Shown piece after piece: positions 40,006 to 52,950 of a stretch of 64,000 nt of DNA. Each line of letters starts with the position of its first letter. Within the stretch, counting starts at the first letter, position 1. The position numbers and the translations under genes were made by a program. The notes below the pieces were generated by a model that saw only the letters and a list, made by a program, of their open reading frames with translations, was not told where the DNA came from and did no database searches. Source of the stretch: Citrus sinensis (lineage: Eukaryota; Streptophyta; Magnoliopsida; Sapindales; Rutaceae); the NCBI RefSeq assembly GCF_022201045.2, contig NC_068558.1, forward strand, positions 30,585,501 through 30,649,500, in the 5' to 3' direction.

Positions 40006-41704
40006 AATAGTCGACAATTATGAAATTTTGGTTAAGTTTTTACTAATTTTTTGTTGTAGAAACTAACTGGTGCTAACTTTTTGTGTTGAAGATGGCTGAA
40101 TATGGAGTGTAGTGACTCTAGAAACGCATCTTCATCGTTTAAAAAAAAATTAAAAAAAAAAACTTAAAAAAAAAATTAAGACATTTTCTTTTTTCTTTAT
40201 TATGTGTTTATGTTTATTTTTCTTCTTTTTAATTTATCCTCTATAAAAATGCATTTTCCAACTTTTGAGTCGAAGATGGCTGAATATGGAGTGTAGTTCC
40301 TCTAGAAACGCATCTTCTTTAAAAAAAATAATAAAAAAATCATTTTCTTTTCTATCATTTTAAATGTAACTTTTCTAAATTAATTTTTCTACATCATTTT
40401 CACATTTCTGCATGCATATTTTTTTTTATGTTTAGAATAGGTTGGGGGGTAGAATGTTTTTTTTTAAAAAAAAAAAATTTGATTTGTTTTAACATTGGGT
40501 GACATGATTAATTTAAATTTTAGTATTTGTATTATCTTTGGTCTTAAGTGATGTTACATTATGTTTGCTACTCTACATGTTGATGTTGGAGACATATATG
40601 AGTTGCTTGAAGGAATGAACATGTCATAATAAGTACCAAGTGAGTTTTTGAGCCTATCATTTTTCTTGGAGAGTAACCCTTTTGCCCATTCTTTATACAG
40701 CTTAACAGTTTATTATTGTATACACGATCTGTAGATTTCTTTTGAGTTAACCCTTAATAAAAAAAAAAAAAAAGTGTGTTGCTACATTTGGAGGCCCATC
40801 TAACTAGTAGATATGGAAGGTTATTCAGAGCCCTAAAAGACGATGGAAAGGCCATCTTTGATCCGTTTGAGCCTTTCTAGCCATCCCTTTTATTAAATAT
40901 CCATAGTTAACCCTTTTGAGCCTTTAAAAAAAAAAAAAAAACAAAACATTTTCTTTGTCAACTTATCATCTTGACCCACTCCGATTTGGAGTATTACCCG
41001 ATGTCTTATAAGTTCCATCACCTATTTATGTTTGAGAAAATGTAAATAATTATTTTGTTCAGTGAAGTTATGCCAAATAAAAGCAAAAAAAAAAAAAAAA
41101 AAAAAATTCTCTGCATTTTTCTCAAACATACACTTTGTTTTCCTTATTTTCCTTCTTTGTTAGCCATGTCCCTAGCCTACGTTTCGTCCTAATAAAAGTC
41201 CTTCTTGATTTTAGGGAACTATAGTTTGAAGTAGAAGCTAGTTATATGGGCTAAAAAGATGTAGTGATGCATAATTAAAAAAAAAAAAAGATAAATAAAG
41301 TGGGTTGACTAACATTTTATTTGACTTGAGATCGTATTATTTCTAAGCTGAGGGCATATTTATTTCATCTTGGTGAGAGCATGTGATATCACTTCTTTAT
41401 TATTTTCTCTCTCAATTACCATTCATTGGAGTGACTATTTTTATTGGGATTAATTTATTTGTGAGAGTGTCACTACTTCCAGTGAGATTTTGGGGTTTGA
41501 CATGTCATTCTTGAGAGTAGCTATAACAAAGTCTACTGGGCTAATTCATGTGGATGGTTGATGTGGGTGTGATGTTGCTTTAGACTGGAGATAATGCTTA
41601 TACTTTTATTTGATTGCTATCATTAATCTGATGGAATAAATACGAGTGTTTCTATTAAAACAAAAAAAAAATTATTTTGAATTTGAATTTTGTTTTCGCT
41701 TTAT
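40006..41704 (+). other. LOG element copy 1 noncoding 3' region
   Basis: About 1.7 kb of AT-rich DNA between the two PPT-like cassettes, with several A runs. It holds two near-identical 46-bp units with ends GAAGATG / CATCTTC (40088-40133 and 40272-40317), each able to fold. No gene is supported. Confidence 0.65.
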
Positions 41705-41739
41705 TTGCTAGGGACTAGCAATAAGCTGGTTGGGGGGTG
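41705..41739 (+). other. LOG element copy 1 terminal hairpin + polypurine tract
   Basis: TTGCTAG / CTAGCAA (41705-41711, 41715-41721) around GGA, then TGGTTGGGGGGTG (41727-41739) abutting LTR 2. Confidence 0.8.
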
Positions 41740-43158
41740 TGTTGAGTGTTAGAAAATGCATATTTATAAAGGAGAAAACCGTCATTTTACATTTTAAGTC
41801 TTACTAACAACCCTTACTTTTATATATTTAACCTTCTTGTGATTTAATTACATGTGTTTTATTTTAATTAAGTATTTTATGTATTTTAGGGGCATTATAG
41901 TCATTTCACAATAAAGGAGAGATCAGACGGCAAAACGGACATCACTTTTGAACTCAGGACGGTCGAAAACCTTAAGAGGAGCATAAAAGGAAAAATGGCA
42001 CTATTCACATGTACGGTACTATTCACGTATACGGTACTGTCTACGTTACTGTTCACGACACTGTTCACATAGACGGATCGATGACGTGGCATTGACCGAT
42101 GATGTGGCATTGACTGATGAGGTGTCACGATCCTGTTGGGCTAAAATTCTTATGTACTGTTGATGGTGAAATGGCAGCATATCAGTGGACGAAAAATCTC
42201 GTGTACGGTGCATGCATCACACAGGATTATTTTCAACCAAACCGCGTTACTGTTCATCCGGGTCAAACCGCGTTACTGTTCAAAGTCGGGTCAAACCGTG
42301 TTACTGTTCATCCGCGTGGTCAAACCGTGGACTGTTGACTGATGACGTGGCGCAATCCTGAGCGTCCAAACTGTTTTTAATCCGATGGCCATGATTTACT
42401 CCATGTATCTATAAAAAGGGGGCCTCCCCCCCCTAATTTGATATCTCTGAATCCATTTTTGGGATCCATTTTCTGTAATTCCCTCTCCATCTTGTATTTT
42501 CTTCGTATTTTAATAAATTCCCATTTTGCCCCTAGTTCAACTATGAGTGGCTAATTTTCTTTCAAGCTTGGGTTGAAGGTGAAGTCTCAACATGTGTCAT
42601 GGGCTTTATTTGGTAAATTTATTTTCTCTTCCCCTCTAGTTTTTGTGGATGTTTTGACTTCTCGTCGACAAATAATACTAATCTTGTCTAGTACCGCCTT
42701 GGTTTCACCGGCCCTCTAGTACAAGGTTATTATTATTTGGCACGATAAGCCCTTAGCACCATATTGATTAGAGCGTGGTTCATGAGGTGTGGATTCCCCC
42801 CTCATGATTTAATTGGCATTAATACGGATTATTTAGCCCATGATGCATGTTGATACGGATCCAGATACCCAAGTACGTCATTTCAATATAATTCTCATCA
42901 ATTTATTCTCGCCATTTCAATACCAATTTCAGAATTTATTCTCGCCATTTCAATACCAATTTCAGAATTTATCCTCGCCATTTTAATTTAAGTTTTAGCA
43001 TATACCAAATCATTTCCACCATAAATCCAACAACCCATTTACAAAATTAATTCTAAACACAATTAAAATCCACCTCCTCGTGGGATCGACACTCGTCACC
43101 ATAGATCTATACTACAATAGATTCGTGCGCTTGCGAGTACATTAAAATTTGCACAACA
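41740..43158 (+). repeat. LOG-element LTR 2 (shared, middle)
   Basis: 1419 bp. It acts as 3' LTR of copy 1 and 5' LTR of copy 2. It has an extra 33-bp tandem unit (TTTCAATACCAATTTCAG then AATTTATTCTCGCCA) around 42916-42970 that LTRs 1 and 3 lack. Confidence 0.95.
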
Positions 43159-43164
43159 AGTTTT

Positions 43165-43182
43165 TGGCGCCGTTGCCGGGGA
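43165..43182 (+). other. LOG element copy 2 primer-binding site
   Basis: Same 18-mer as at 32043, 6 nt after LTR 2, again followed by GGTAAGTAAT. The copy 2 leader (43183-43570) matches copy 1 apart from T and A run lengths. Confidence 0.9.
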
Positions 43183-43570
43183 GGTAAGTAATTTTAATTC
43201 ATAGAATTAATTTTTGTGAATAATTTCTTTTATTTGTTTTCTTGTATTTTTTTTTATTATTAAAAAAAAAAAGAAAAAAAAAGTGAATCTACATTTAAAG
43301 GTTAGTATTTCTTTTCTTTTTCTCTTCTTTAAAATTTTGTAATTTAATTTTCCATTTATTTTTCTTTGTAATTTTTTTTGTTTATCTTATTAATTTAATT
43401 TTTAGTTAATTTCTTTCACGTATTTATTTTTGTGTATTTTTATAGAAAGGTTGTAATAGCGCAATAAGGTTAGTATCGTAATTTCTCACTCTTCTTTATT
43501 TTTATTTGTTTTGTTCCCATCTTTATTTTTTGTTTTGTTTGCATCTTTATTTTTATTTTATTTATTTTGC

Positions 43571-46500
43571 ATGCATGGTCGTAGGTCATTATTACCTAAT
43601 CTTGAACCTATAGACCTTGAACTAGAAAAAACACTTCGCACACACAAACACGTTAAAAATAAAATGGATTTACAAGCACCACAGGAGAGGCCATTTAAGG
43701 ACTATTTTAGTCCCTTAGCTAATTTGAGCACGTCATGCATAAGATACCCAAATGTAGCTGCTAGGAGTTTTGAATTAAAACCTAGTGTGTTAAATTGTCT
43801 CCCTACATTTTATGGCCTAGAAAATGAGGATCCATATAATCATTTGAATGATTTTCATGCCATTTGTCAAACATTCAAATATGAGAATTTTTCAGATGAT
43901 GATGTTAAACTTAGACTATTCCCATTTTCTTTAAAAGATAGAGCTCGTTCATGGTTAAATACTTTACCTGCTAATAGCATTTCATCATGGGAACAAATGG
44001 TAACGAAATTTTTGAATAAATATTTCCCAGTGCATAAAACCAATGCTATTCGCAGGGAAATCTCAGAGTTTACCCAGAGAGAGGACGAGCAATTTTTCGA
44101 AACATGGGAGCGATTCAATGGGCTACTCTTGAAGTGTCCACATCATGGGTACGAGAAATGGCACCAATGCCAATACTTTTTGGAGGGATTACTACCAAAT
44201 GTGCAAGAATGGCTAATGGCAACAAGTGGAGGAGAGCTAATGTCAAAAAGTGCATCAGAAATTTGGGAATTCTTCCAGCGACAAGCGGATAATTCCCAAC
44301 AACGGAGTCGATCACTCAGGAATACTAGAAGAATTAAAGGAGTAAATGAGGTTCAAATTGGCGAGTCAACTTCGGGAATCAAAGAAGTCAAGGAGATGGT
44401 TGAAGGTCTTGCTCGACAAATAGCATCGTTATCGACTGCTAAATCAACAGAACCACATGACCATGACTCATACTCAGATCAAGCCAATGCCATAGGTGTA
44501 ATGAGAAAGCCATCAAATTACAACCCATACTCCAACACATATAACCCTGGATGGAGAGACCACCCTAATTTTTCATGGTCTCAAGGACTCCAACAGAATG
44601 GACCAGCAGCTCCAGCTCCACCAATGCAACCAATTCCTCAAATTTCTCAAGCCTCTCAACCACCATTTAGACCATACAATCAGAACCAGAACTACTCTCA
44701 ACCCAGACCATGGGAGGATTCATTCCAAAATCTCAAGAATCTTACTCACTCTACGATTGAGCAACAGAACCGCACCATTGATGGACTACGAAATGAGTTG
44801 AGAGCAGGCTTCAACTCACAAGCTCAATCGGTTTCAAGCCTCGAGAAGATGGTGGGACAACTTGCTTCTTCAGTTCAGACCTTGGCAATGACCGTTGAGA
44901 AAGGCAAATTTCCAAGTCAACCAGTACCTAATCCTAAAGGAGTACATGAAGCAAGTACCAGTTCACCACAGCAGCATGGAGAGGTCAAAGCAGTAATGAC
45001 CTTGCGAAAAGGAAAGGAAGTCGACAACAAAGTGGAGATGCCGGTGACAAAAGAAAATCAAATTGTACCTGTGAATGTTGAGGACTCATCACCGGAGGAG
45101 AAAGAAGAAACTAACCCACGAGAATACGTTCCCAAAGCTCCATTTCCTCAGAGGTTAGCGAAAGGAAAAAAGGGAAAATCCACAGGTGAGATTCTCGAAA
45201 TCTTCAAACAGGTAAGTGTTAATATCCCTTTGCTTGATGCTATTAAACAAGTTCCATCTTATGCCAAGTTTCTTAAAGACCTTTGTACTAAAAAGAGAAA
45301 TATGCATGTTCAAAAGAAGGCATTTTTAACAGAAAATGTTAGTTCTATACTCCAACATAAAATTCCTTTAAAATGCAAAGACCCTGGCTCCCCCACTATC
45401 TCATGTAGTATAGGGAACCACACAATTGAGAATGCTTTGTTGGATTTAGGAGCTAGTGTAAATCTGTTACCTTATTCAGTGTTTGTGAAACTTGGACTTG
45501 GAGAATTACACCCAACTCCAGTGGTGTTACAGCTTGCAGATCGGTCCACGAAAATACCTCGTGGTATTGTGGAGGACGTGCTTATCCAGGTAGACAAATT
45601 TTATTTTCCTGTTGATTTCATTGTAATTGACACTCAACCAATACAGGATTCAAGGAAGCACATCCCCATTATTCTAGGCCGACCTTTCTTGGCAACTGCA
45701 GATGCTCACATTCAATGCAGGACTGGAAATATGCAGTTGTCTTTCGGCAACATGACTATGGAGCTGAACATCTTCAACATTGCCAAACAACCTCACAGTG
45801 CAGATGATGGAATTGTTGATGTGGATTTAATTGAAGCATTAGTTGATGATACTTTTGTTTCAAACCTTAGTGATCCTTTACAAACATGTTTAACTCACTT
45901 TGATTTGAATTTTGATATTGACAGATCGGTCGATGAGGTCAACGCCCTGCTTGACTCCGCACCATCCTTGGACACTAATAAATGGAAGTCAAGAGTTGAA
46001 CAACTAGCACCATCAGAGAAGAAACTCATCCCATCATCAGAATCACCACCGAAACTCGAGCTCAAACCATTACCCAACACTCTGGAATATGCATTTTTGG
46101 GAGAAGAAAGCACTCTGCCGGTAATCATCTCATCATCCCTAAATGACGAACAAAAAGGTAAGTTGTTGGATGTTTTAAAAGATCACAAAGGAGCATTAGG
46201 ATGGACCATAGCAGACATTAAAGGTATAAATCCAGTAGACTGCATGCATTACATTCACCTTGATGAAAATGCTAAATCTACTAGGGAAATGCAACGTCGG
46301 TTAAATCCTAATATGAAAGAAGTTGTTAGAACTGAAGTCCTTAAGCTATTAGACGCAGGTATCATTTACCCAATTTCTGATAGTTCATGGGTCAGTCCTG
46401 TACAAGTTGTCCCTAAAAAGTCAGGAGTCACAGTAGTTACCAATGCTGATAATGAATTGATACCCACTAGAGTGACTACAGGATGGCGTGTATGCATTGA

Positions 46501-48958
46501 TTATAGAAAATTGAATTCTGTCACACGTAAAGACCATTTTCCTTTACCATTTATTGATCAAATGCTTGATAGATTAGCAGGACATGAATTTTATTGCTTT
46601 CTAGATGGTTACTCAGGATATAATCAGATTCCCATAGCACCAAAAGATCAAGAGAAAACTACTTTCACTTGCCCTTTTGGCACATTTGCATATAGGAGAA
46701 TGCCATTTGGATTATGTAATGCACCTGCTACATTTCAACGATGCATGTTGAGCATTTTTTCTGATATGGTGGAACGATTCCTTGAAGTCTTTATGGATGA
46801 TTTTTCTGTCTTTGGTGACTCATTTGATCAATGTTTACATCATCTAACACTAGTTCTGCAGAGATGTATCGAGAAGAACTTGGTCTTAAATTGGGAGAAA
46901 TGCCATTTTATGGTAAAACAAGGTATTGTTCTCGGTCACATCATTTCGAGCAAAGGTATTGAGGTTGACAAAGCCAAGGTGGATCTCATTTCTAATCTTC
47001 CTCCACCCAAAACAGTCAGAGAAGTAAGATCTTTCCTTGGGCATGCTGGTTTCTATAGACGTTTCATTAAAGATTTTAGCAAAGTTTCTAGACCCTTATG
47101 CAATTTGCTTGCTAAGGATGTACCTTTTGTCTTTGATGATTCATGTCTTGTTGCGTTTGAAAAATTAAAGCATTTGTTGACATCATCACCCATCATTCAG
47201 CCCCCGAACTGGAAATTACCATTTGAGCTCATGTGTGATGCATCTGATTATGCAGTAGGAGCAGTATTAGGACAAAGAGTTGATCGAATTCCCCATGTTA
47301 TTTACTATGCTAGTATGACATTAAATGATGCACAGTTGAACTATTCAACTACTGAAAAAGAAATGCTAGCAGTAGTGTTTGCATTGGAAAAATTTCGATC
47401 ATATCTCATTGGTTGTAAAATAATTATATTCACAGATCATGCTGCTCTTAAATATCTTCTCACAAAGAAAGATGCAAAAGCCAGACTAATTCGTTGGGTG
47501 TTACTTTTGCAGGAATTTGACTTGGAATTCAAAGATAAAAAAGGGACAGAAAATGTTGTGGCGGACCACCTCTCTCGTCTCCATTTTGACACAATTACAG
47601 AATCATTACCATTGAATGAGTCATTTCCAGATGAACAATTAATGAATGTGGAAGTATTACCTTGGTATGCTGATATAGTTAATTATCTTGTTACAGGTAA
47701 ACTTCCAGAGCATTGGACCAAGCAAGACAAGGCTAAATTCTTTGCAGAGATAAAGAATTTCTTTTGGGATGACCCGTATTTGTTCAAGTATTGTGCAGAC
47801 CAAATTGTTAGACGATGTGTCCCAGAAAGTGAAATTCAGAATATCCTTTCATTCTGCCATGAACAAGCTTGTGGAGGCCATTTCAGTGCTAAGAAAACAG
47901 CGACTAAAGTTTTACAATGTGGTTTCTATTGGCCATCTATATTTCGAGACGCTTACACTTTCTGTTCTTCATGTGATAGGTGTCAACGAATGGGAAGCAT
48001 TACACGAAGGAACATGATGCCACTAAATCCAATTTTAGTGGTTGAGATTTTTGACGTATGGGGTATCGACTTCATGGGACCCTTTCCCCCTTCTTTTGGC
48101 CATCAATACATATTGGTTGCTGTTGACTACGTATCAAAATGGGTAGAAGCAATTCCATGTAGGACCAATGATCACAAGGTGGTAATAGCATTTTTAAAAA
48201 GCAACATTGTTTCACGCTTTGGATTCCCTCAAGCAATAATCAGTGATGGTGGTGCCCACTTTTGTAACAAAGCATTCAAAGCTCTTTTGACAAAGTATTC
48301 AATCACACACAAAGTGGCGACCCCGTATCATCCGCAAACCAGTGGCCAAGTTGAGATCTCCAATCGAGAAATAAAGCACATATTAGAAAAAATGGTGAGA
48401 CCGGACAGAAAAGATTGGTCATTAAGACTTGATGATGCCTTATGGGCATATAGAACGGCTTTCAAGACCCCGATTGGGATGTCACCCTACAGGCTAGTGT
48501 ATGGAAAAGCTTGCCACCTACCTGTGGAACTCGAGCATCGTGCATATTGGGCCATCAAGAAATTCAATTTTGACATGCAGCAAGCCAGCTCAGAAAGAAG
48601 ATTACAGCTGGCAGAACTTGAAGAAATTCGTAATGACGCGTACGAAAATGCCAAGATTTACAAGCAACGAATGAAAGTCTTCCATGATAAGCAAATTATG
48701 AGAAAATCGTTCACTCCAGGTCAGAAAGTGCTTTTATTCAATTCTCGCTTGCACCTATTCCCAGGTAAGTTACGCTCTCGTTGGTCTGGTCCCTTTATTG
48801 TTCATACTGTTTTTCCACATGGGGCAATTGAAATTAAAGACCCAAAGAATGGTGTCACGTTTAAAGTTAATGGTCAAAGATTAAAGCCATATCTAGAGTA
48901 CCAACCACATGAAGAAGACACCGAAATAAATTTGAGTGACCCACTAAATTTGAATTGA
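43571..48958 (+). CDS. LOG element gag-pol polyprotein, copy 2 (intact)
   Basis: Same 1795-codon frame as copy 1, with one amino-acid difference noticed: Asp instead of Gly in [12 protein letters not shown] (codon near 45902), in the linker between protease and RT. All catalytic motifs are the same: DLGAS, FMDDF, CDASD, HHCC and D-D-E. A silent difference occurs near 44566. Both copies are therefore potentially able to supply proteins, in contrast to decayed E1 and E3. Confidence 0.95.
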   Translation: MHGRRSLLPNLEPIDLELEKTLRTHKHVKNKMDLQAPQERPFKDYFSPLANLSTSCIRYPNVAARSFELKPSVLNCLPTFYGLENEDPYNHLNDFHAICQTFKYENFSDDDVKLRLFPFSLKDRARSWLNTLPANSISSWEQMVTKFLNKYFPVHKTNAIRREISEFTQREDEQFFETWERFNGLLLKCPHHGYEKWHQCQYFLEGLLPNVQEWLMATSGGELMSKSASEIWEFFQRQADNSQQRSRSLRNTRRIKGVNEVQIGESTSGIKEVKEMVEGLARQIASLSTAKSTEPHDHDSYSDQANAIGVMRKPSNYNPYSNTYNPGWRDHPNFSWSQGLQQNGPAAPAPPMQPIPQISQASQPPFRPYNQNQNYSQPRPWEDSFQNLKNLTHSTIEQQNRTIDGLRNELRAGFNSQAQSVSSLEKMVGQLASSVQTLAMTVEKGKFPSQPVPNPKGVHEASTSSPQQHGEVKAVMTLRKGKEVDNKVEMPVTKENQIVPVNVEDSSPEEKEETNPREYVPKAPFPQRLAKGKKGKSTGEILEIFKQVSVNIPLLDAIKQVPSYAKFLKDLCTKKRNMHVQKKAFLTENVSSILQHKIPLKCKDPGSPTISCSIGNHTIENALLDLGASVNLLPYSVFVKLGLGELHPTPVVLQLADRSTKIPRGIVEDVLIQVDKFYFPVDFIVIDTQPIQDSRKHIPIILGRPFLATADAHIQCRTGNMQLSFGNMTMELNIFNIAKQPHSADDGIVDVDLIEALVDDTFVSNLSDPLQTCLTHFDLNFDIDRSVDEVNALLDSAPSLDTNKWKSRVEQLAPSEKKLIPSSESPPKLELKPLPNTLEYAFLGEESTLPVIISSSLNDEQKGKLLDVLKDHKGALGWTIADIKGINPVDCMHYIHLDENAKSTREMQRRLNPNMKEVVRTEVLKLLDAGIIYPISDSSWVSPVQVVPKKSGVTVVTNADNELIPTRVTTGWRVCIDYRKLNSVTRKDHFPLPFIDQMLDRLAGHEFYCFLDGYSGYNQIPIAPKDQEKTTFTCPFGTFAYRRMPFGLCNAPATFQRCMLSIFSDMVERFLEVFMDDFSVFGDSFDQCLHHLTLVLQRCIEKNLVLNWEKCHFMVKQGIVLGHIISSKGIEVDKAKVDLISNLPPPKTVREVRSFLGHAGFYRRFIKDFSKVSRPLCNLLAKDVPFVFDDSCLVAFEKLKHLLTSSPIIQPPNWKLPFELMCDASDYAVGAVLGQRVDRIPHVIYYASMTLNDAQLNYSTTEKEMLAVVFALEKFRSYLIGCKIIIFTDHAALKYLLTKKDAKARLIRWVLLLQEFDLEFKDKKGTENVVADHLSRLHFDTITESLPLNESFPDEQLMNVEVLPWYADIVNYLVTGKLPEHWTKQDKAKFFAEIKNFFWDDPYLFKYCADQIVRRCVPESEIQNILSFCHEQACGGHFSAKKTATKVLQCGFYWPSIFRDAYTFCSSCDRCQRMGSITRRNMMPLNPILVVEIFDVWGIDFMGPFPPSFGHQYILVAVDYVSKWVEAIPCRTNDHKVVIAFLKSNIVSRFGFPQAIISDGGAHFCNKAFKALLTKYSITHKVATPYHPQTSGQVEISNREIKHILEKMVRPDRKDWSLRLDDALWAYRTAFKTPIGMSPYRLVYGKACHLPVELEHRAYWAIKKFNFDMQQASSERRLQLAELEEIRNDAYENAKIYKQRMKVFHDKQIMRKSFTPGQKVLLFNSRLHLFPGKLRSRWSGPFIVHTVFPHGAIEIKDPKNGVTFKVNGQRLKPYLEYQPHEEDTEINLSDPLNLN

Positions 48959-49085
48959 TTTTTTTTTCTTTTCGTTGATTTGATTTTTCTTTCTTTCTTT
49001 TTATTATTATTCTTTTGCTAATTGAAATTGTTTTTGCATAAGTGTGTTTATTTTACCATTAAGTTTTCTCTTATCATTTTTAATC

Positions 49086-49319
49086 ATGAGTCTCATACTT
49101 AGACCGTTCCTCCTGAGCATTCTTAAACCACTTCAACGTGTCAAAACTCATCTCAAAAGGCAGATTCAATTTTGTAAAACACAACGCATTTGGGCTCTAC
49201 AACCACCAGAGTTAGTAGCCTATGTTGAGGGTTTAGAACGCCAACTCAGTGACATTGAGAGAAGTGTTTACGACATCCAGTTGGAGCTTGAGGTAAATTC
49301 AATAAGAGGAAGATTTTAA
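49086..49319 (+). CDS. LOG element small ORF 2, copy 2
   Basis: Same 77 codons as 37962-38195, including the donor-like site at 49292/49293 and acceptor-like site ending 49364. No family is recognised. Confidence 0.5.
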   Translation: MSLILRPFLLSILKPLQRVKTHLKRQIQFCKTQRIWALQPPELVAYVEGLERQLSDIERSVYDIQLELEVNSIRGRF

Positions 49320-49460
49320 TTTTCTTTGTGTGTTTTAATTTGTTTTTCTATTTGTGTGCTTTAGTTTGTTACCCCGGTGAAGTGGCGGATAACGGTACTC
49401 CGTGACAATCAAGTCGGTTACTTCAGTTTCCCATAATAACTGATATTCTGAGGCGAAGGT

Positions 49461-50018
49461 ATGGACAGAAACGAGATTCTAGCGAAGCTTCACAAGCGAT
49501 TCCCTTCACTTCCTCAGAATGCCCTCCTTACGATCTATAAAGCTCGGTCCGAACGCATGCGATTACTCATGAGGAATAACATACCTGCTGACATCCGTTG
49601 GTTAATCGAGGCTAAAGTACGATCGGCAGGTGAGTTACCTCCAAAATTTATTGCATACATGCCTGGTTGTGGTAAAGGAAATTATGCAAGAAAACGACGA
49701 GCTCGAAGAATTTCTGTTGCTTGTCATAAGTGTGCCAGAATGAGTTGCAATAAAAACCCATGTTCTTTAGGAATGGTGTCTGATAACAGGGAAGATAAGA
49801 TTCAATTCATTAGGGATGGCTTGAATAAGGAGTCATTGGATGATATCCTTTTGTCTCTTGAAACGCATCCCAGTGGATATGTGCAAGGAGCGATTCTCCA
49901 GTTATGGCCATTATTCCAGAAAGAGCATGCACGATATAGTCTCGGGAATCTGACTATAAACGACCCTGTTTGCCAGTTTATAAGAAAACTGGATAGGAAG
50001 CCTATCCTCGACCCATAG
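49461..50018 (+). CDS. LOG element basic Cys-rich ORF 3, copy 2
   Basis: 185 codons, same protein as 38337-38894, with the ARKRRARR run and C-x2-C-x4-C-x4-C cluster unchanged. Confidence 0.6.
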   Translation: MDRNEILAKLHKRFPSLPQNALLTIYKARSERMRLLMRNNIPADIRWLIEAKVRSAGELPPKFIAYMPGCGKGNYARKRRARRISVACHKCARMSCNKNPCSLGMVSDNREDKIQFIRDGLNKESLDDILLSLETHPSGYVQGAILQLWPLFQKEHARYSLGNLTINDPVCQFIRKLDRKPILDP

Positions 50019-50359
50019 AGGGCGTTCAAGCCGTTTCTGGACGTAGAACCAGAGGAAGATGTGAGCCACAGTCGCAACTACCTGTAAATATCCTTTCACT
50101 TTACTGTTATTTTATTTCACTATTGTTTTATTATGTGCATTATTGTCTTTAAAAATTTTATTACTGTTTGCTTTTTCCTTATTACTGTTTTCTTTTTCCC
50201 TTTTACTGTTTCCTTTTTGACTAGCGAGCCACGTGCTTTACTCGTTATTTGACACTGACATGTTACCTCATACATAACTGTGATCCACTGTCACCAAGAT
50301 TCTTAAATGTGATTTCCTTTTTGTCAAGCACTCACAAATTGTTTTCGAGAAGTATCACA

Positions 50360-51028
50360 ATGGCAGCTACTCCCAATAGACAATTCAAGAACATTTGTGT
50401 GCTTTCTGGATTTACCTATGGCAAACATAAAGAGTTCGTTGAGGCAGCTATAGATCTTGGTCGAAGCATAGCAGCGAGAAAATTACATTTGGTGTATGGA
50501 GGAGGTAATCGAGGGTTATCAAAAATGGTCTCAGAAGCAGCTTTTATCAGAGGAAGTCAAGTGTTAGGCATCATCCCAAGAGTCTTAAAACCATTGGGCA
50601 GTTCGTCTGACTCATCAACTGGAGAAGAGTTAGTCGTCTCAGGTATGCAAGAAAGAATAACTGAAATGCTTAATCATGCTGATGCTTTTATTTTCCTTCC
50701 AGGAGATCTTGCAACACTAGAGGCACTTATCACGCTAGCATCTTGGGCCCATCTGCACATCCACCAAAAACCCATCGGTTTGTTAAATGTCAATAACTTT
50801 TATGATGGCTTTATCGCATTTCTTAACCATGCAATAAAAAACTATTTCATTCCCGCTAATGTGAAAAAACTCTTTATTTGTGCTCACACTGCTAATGAGC
50901 TACTTGATCTGTTACAAGCGTATAAACTGGAGCCAGACCCCTGGACCTTTGTGTTGGAGCGCCCAAATAATGATGGTAACAGTAGCAGCAGTAAGAAGTA
51001 CAAATTAGATTTAACTCTACGCCTGTAA
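50360..51028 (+). CDS. Retrotransposon-borne LOG-like protein, copy 2
   Basis: 222 codons, same as copy 1 except Leu instead of Pro at residue 190 (C-terminal tail, outside the nucleotide-binding fold). The altered PGDLATLEA motif and conserved Arg99 are the same in both copies, so the active-site change precedes the duplication. Confidence 0.88.
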   Translation: MAATPNRQFKNICVLSGFTYGKHKEFVEAAIDLGRSIAARKLHLVYGGGNRGLSKMVSEAAFIRGSQVLGIIPRVLKPLGSSSDSSTGEELVVSGMQERITEMLNHADAFIFLPGDLATLEALITLASWAHLHIHQKPIGLLNVNNFYDGFIAFLNHAIKNYFIPANVKKLFICAHTANELLDLLQAYKLEPDPWTFVLERPNNDGNSSSSKKYKLDLTLRL

Positions 51029-51089
51029 ATATTTTCTTCTGTGTTGCACCACCCAGGTGATGTCTTCTAAACTCTACTTCTTTCATTTC

Positions 51090-51129
51090 AGACATTGAGG
51101 ACAATGTTTCGTTCTGGTTGGGGGGAGGG
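51090..51129 (+). other. LOG element copy 2 internal hairpin + PPT-like cassette
   Basis: AGACATTG / CAATGTTT (51090-51097, 51102-51109) around AGGA, then TGGTTGGGGGGAGGG (51115-51129). The only change from copy 1 (A to G at 51091) turns an A-U into a G-U pair in RNA, so pairing is kept. Confidence 0.7.
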
Positions 51130-52915
51130 AATAGTCGACAATTATGAAATTTTGGTTAAGTTTTTACTAATTTTTTGTTGTAGAAACTAACTGTTGCTAA
51201 CTTTTTGTGTTGAAGATGGCTGAATATGGAGTGTAGTGACTCTAGAAACGCATCTTCATCGTTTAAAAAAAAATTAAAAAAAAAACTTAAAAAAAAAATT
51301 AAGACATTTTCTTTTTTCTTTATTATGTGTTTATGTTTATTTTTCTTCTTTTTAATTTATCCTCTATAAAAATGCATTTTCCAACTTTTGAGTCGAAGAT
51401 GGCTGAATATGGAGTGTAGTTCCTCTAGAAACGCATCTTCTTTAAAAAAAATAATAAAAAATCATTTTCTTTTCTATCATTTTAAATGTAACTTTTCTAA
51501 ATTAATTTTTCTACATCATTTTCACATTTCTGCATGCATATTTTTTTTTTTTTTATGTTTAGAATAGGTTGGGGGGTAGAATGTTTTTTTTTAAAAAAAA
51601 AAAAAATTTGATTTGTTTTAACATTGGGTGACATGATTAATTTAAATTTTAGTATTTGTATTATCTTTGGTCTTAAGTGATGTTACATTATGTTTGCTAC
51701 TCTACATGTTGATGTTGGAGACATATATGAGTTGCTTGAAGGAATGAACATGTCATAATAAGTACCAAGTGAGTTTTTGAGCCTATCATTTTTCTTGGAG
51801 AGTAACCCTTTTGCCCATTCTTTATACAGCTTAACAGTTTATTATTGTATACACGATCTCTAGATTTCTTTTGAGTTAACCCTTAATAAAAAAAAAAAAA
51901 AAAGTGTGTTGCTACATTTGGAGGCCCATCTAACTAGTAGATATGGAAGGTTATTCAGAGCCCTAAAAGACGATGGAAAGGCCATCTTTGATCCGTTTGA
52001 GCCTTTCTAGCCATCCCTTTTATTAAATATCCATAGTTAACCCTTTTGAGCCTTTAAAAAAAAAAAAAAAAAAAAAACAAAACATTTTCTTTGTCAACTT
52101 ATCATCTTGACCCACTCCGATTTGGAGTATTACCCGATGTCTTATAAGTTCCATCACCTATTTATGTTTGAGAAAATGTAAATAATTATTTTGTTCAGTG
52201 AAGTTTTGCCAAATAAAAGCAAAAAAAAAAAAAAAAAAAAAAAAACAAAAGTTGTTGTTTCAAAAGAATAAAAATAGGTGAAATCCACCTTGCAACTTCC
52301 AAAAAAAAAAAAAAATTCTCTGCATTTTTCTCAAACATACACTTTGTTTTCCTTATTTTCCTTCTTTGTTAGCCATGTCCCTAGCCTACGTTTCGTCCTA
52401 ATAAAAGTCCTTCTTGATTTTAGGGAACTATAGTTTGAAGTAGAAGCTAGTTATATGGGCTAAAAAGATGTAGTGATGCATAATTAAAAAAAAAAAAAAA
52501 GATAAATAAAGTGGGTTGACTAACATTTTATTTGACTTGAGATCGTATTATTTCTAAGCTGAGGGCATATTTATTTCATCTTGGTGAGAGCATGTGATAT
52601 CACTTCTTTATTATTTTCTCTCTCAATTACCATTCATTGGAGTGACTATTTTTATTGGGATTAATTTATTTGTGAGAGTGTCACTACTTCCAGTGAGATT
52701 TTGGGGTTTGACATGTCATTCTTGAGAGTAGCTATAACAAAGTCTACTGGGCTAATTCATGTGGATGGTTGATGTGGGTGTGATGTTGCTTTAGACTGGA
52801 GATAATGCTTATACTTTTATTTGATTGCTATCATTAATCTGATGGAATAAATACGAGTGTTTCTATTAAAACAAAAAAAAAATTATTTTGAATTTGAATT
52901 TTGTTTTCGCTTTAT
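51130..52915 (+). other. LOG element copy 2 noncoding 3' region
   Basis: Same as copy 1 but with a segment of about 70 bp (~52246-52315) between two A runs that copy 1 lacks. The segment has inverted arms AAGTTG / CAACTT and inner GGTG / CACC. Loss between A runs in copy 1 is the simplest reading. Confidence 0.65.
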
Positions 52916-52950
52916 TTGCTAGGGACTAGCAATAAGCTGGTTGGGGGGTG
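52916..52950 (+). other. LOG element copy 2 terminal hairpin + polypurine tract
   Basis: TTGCTAG / CTAGCAA (52916-52922, 52926-52932) around GGA, then TGGTTGGGGGGTG (52938-52950) abutting LTR 3. Confidence 0.8.
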
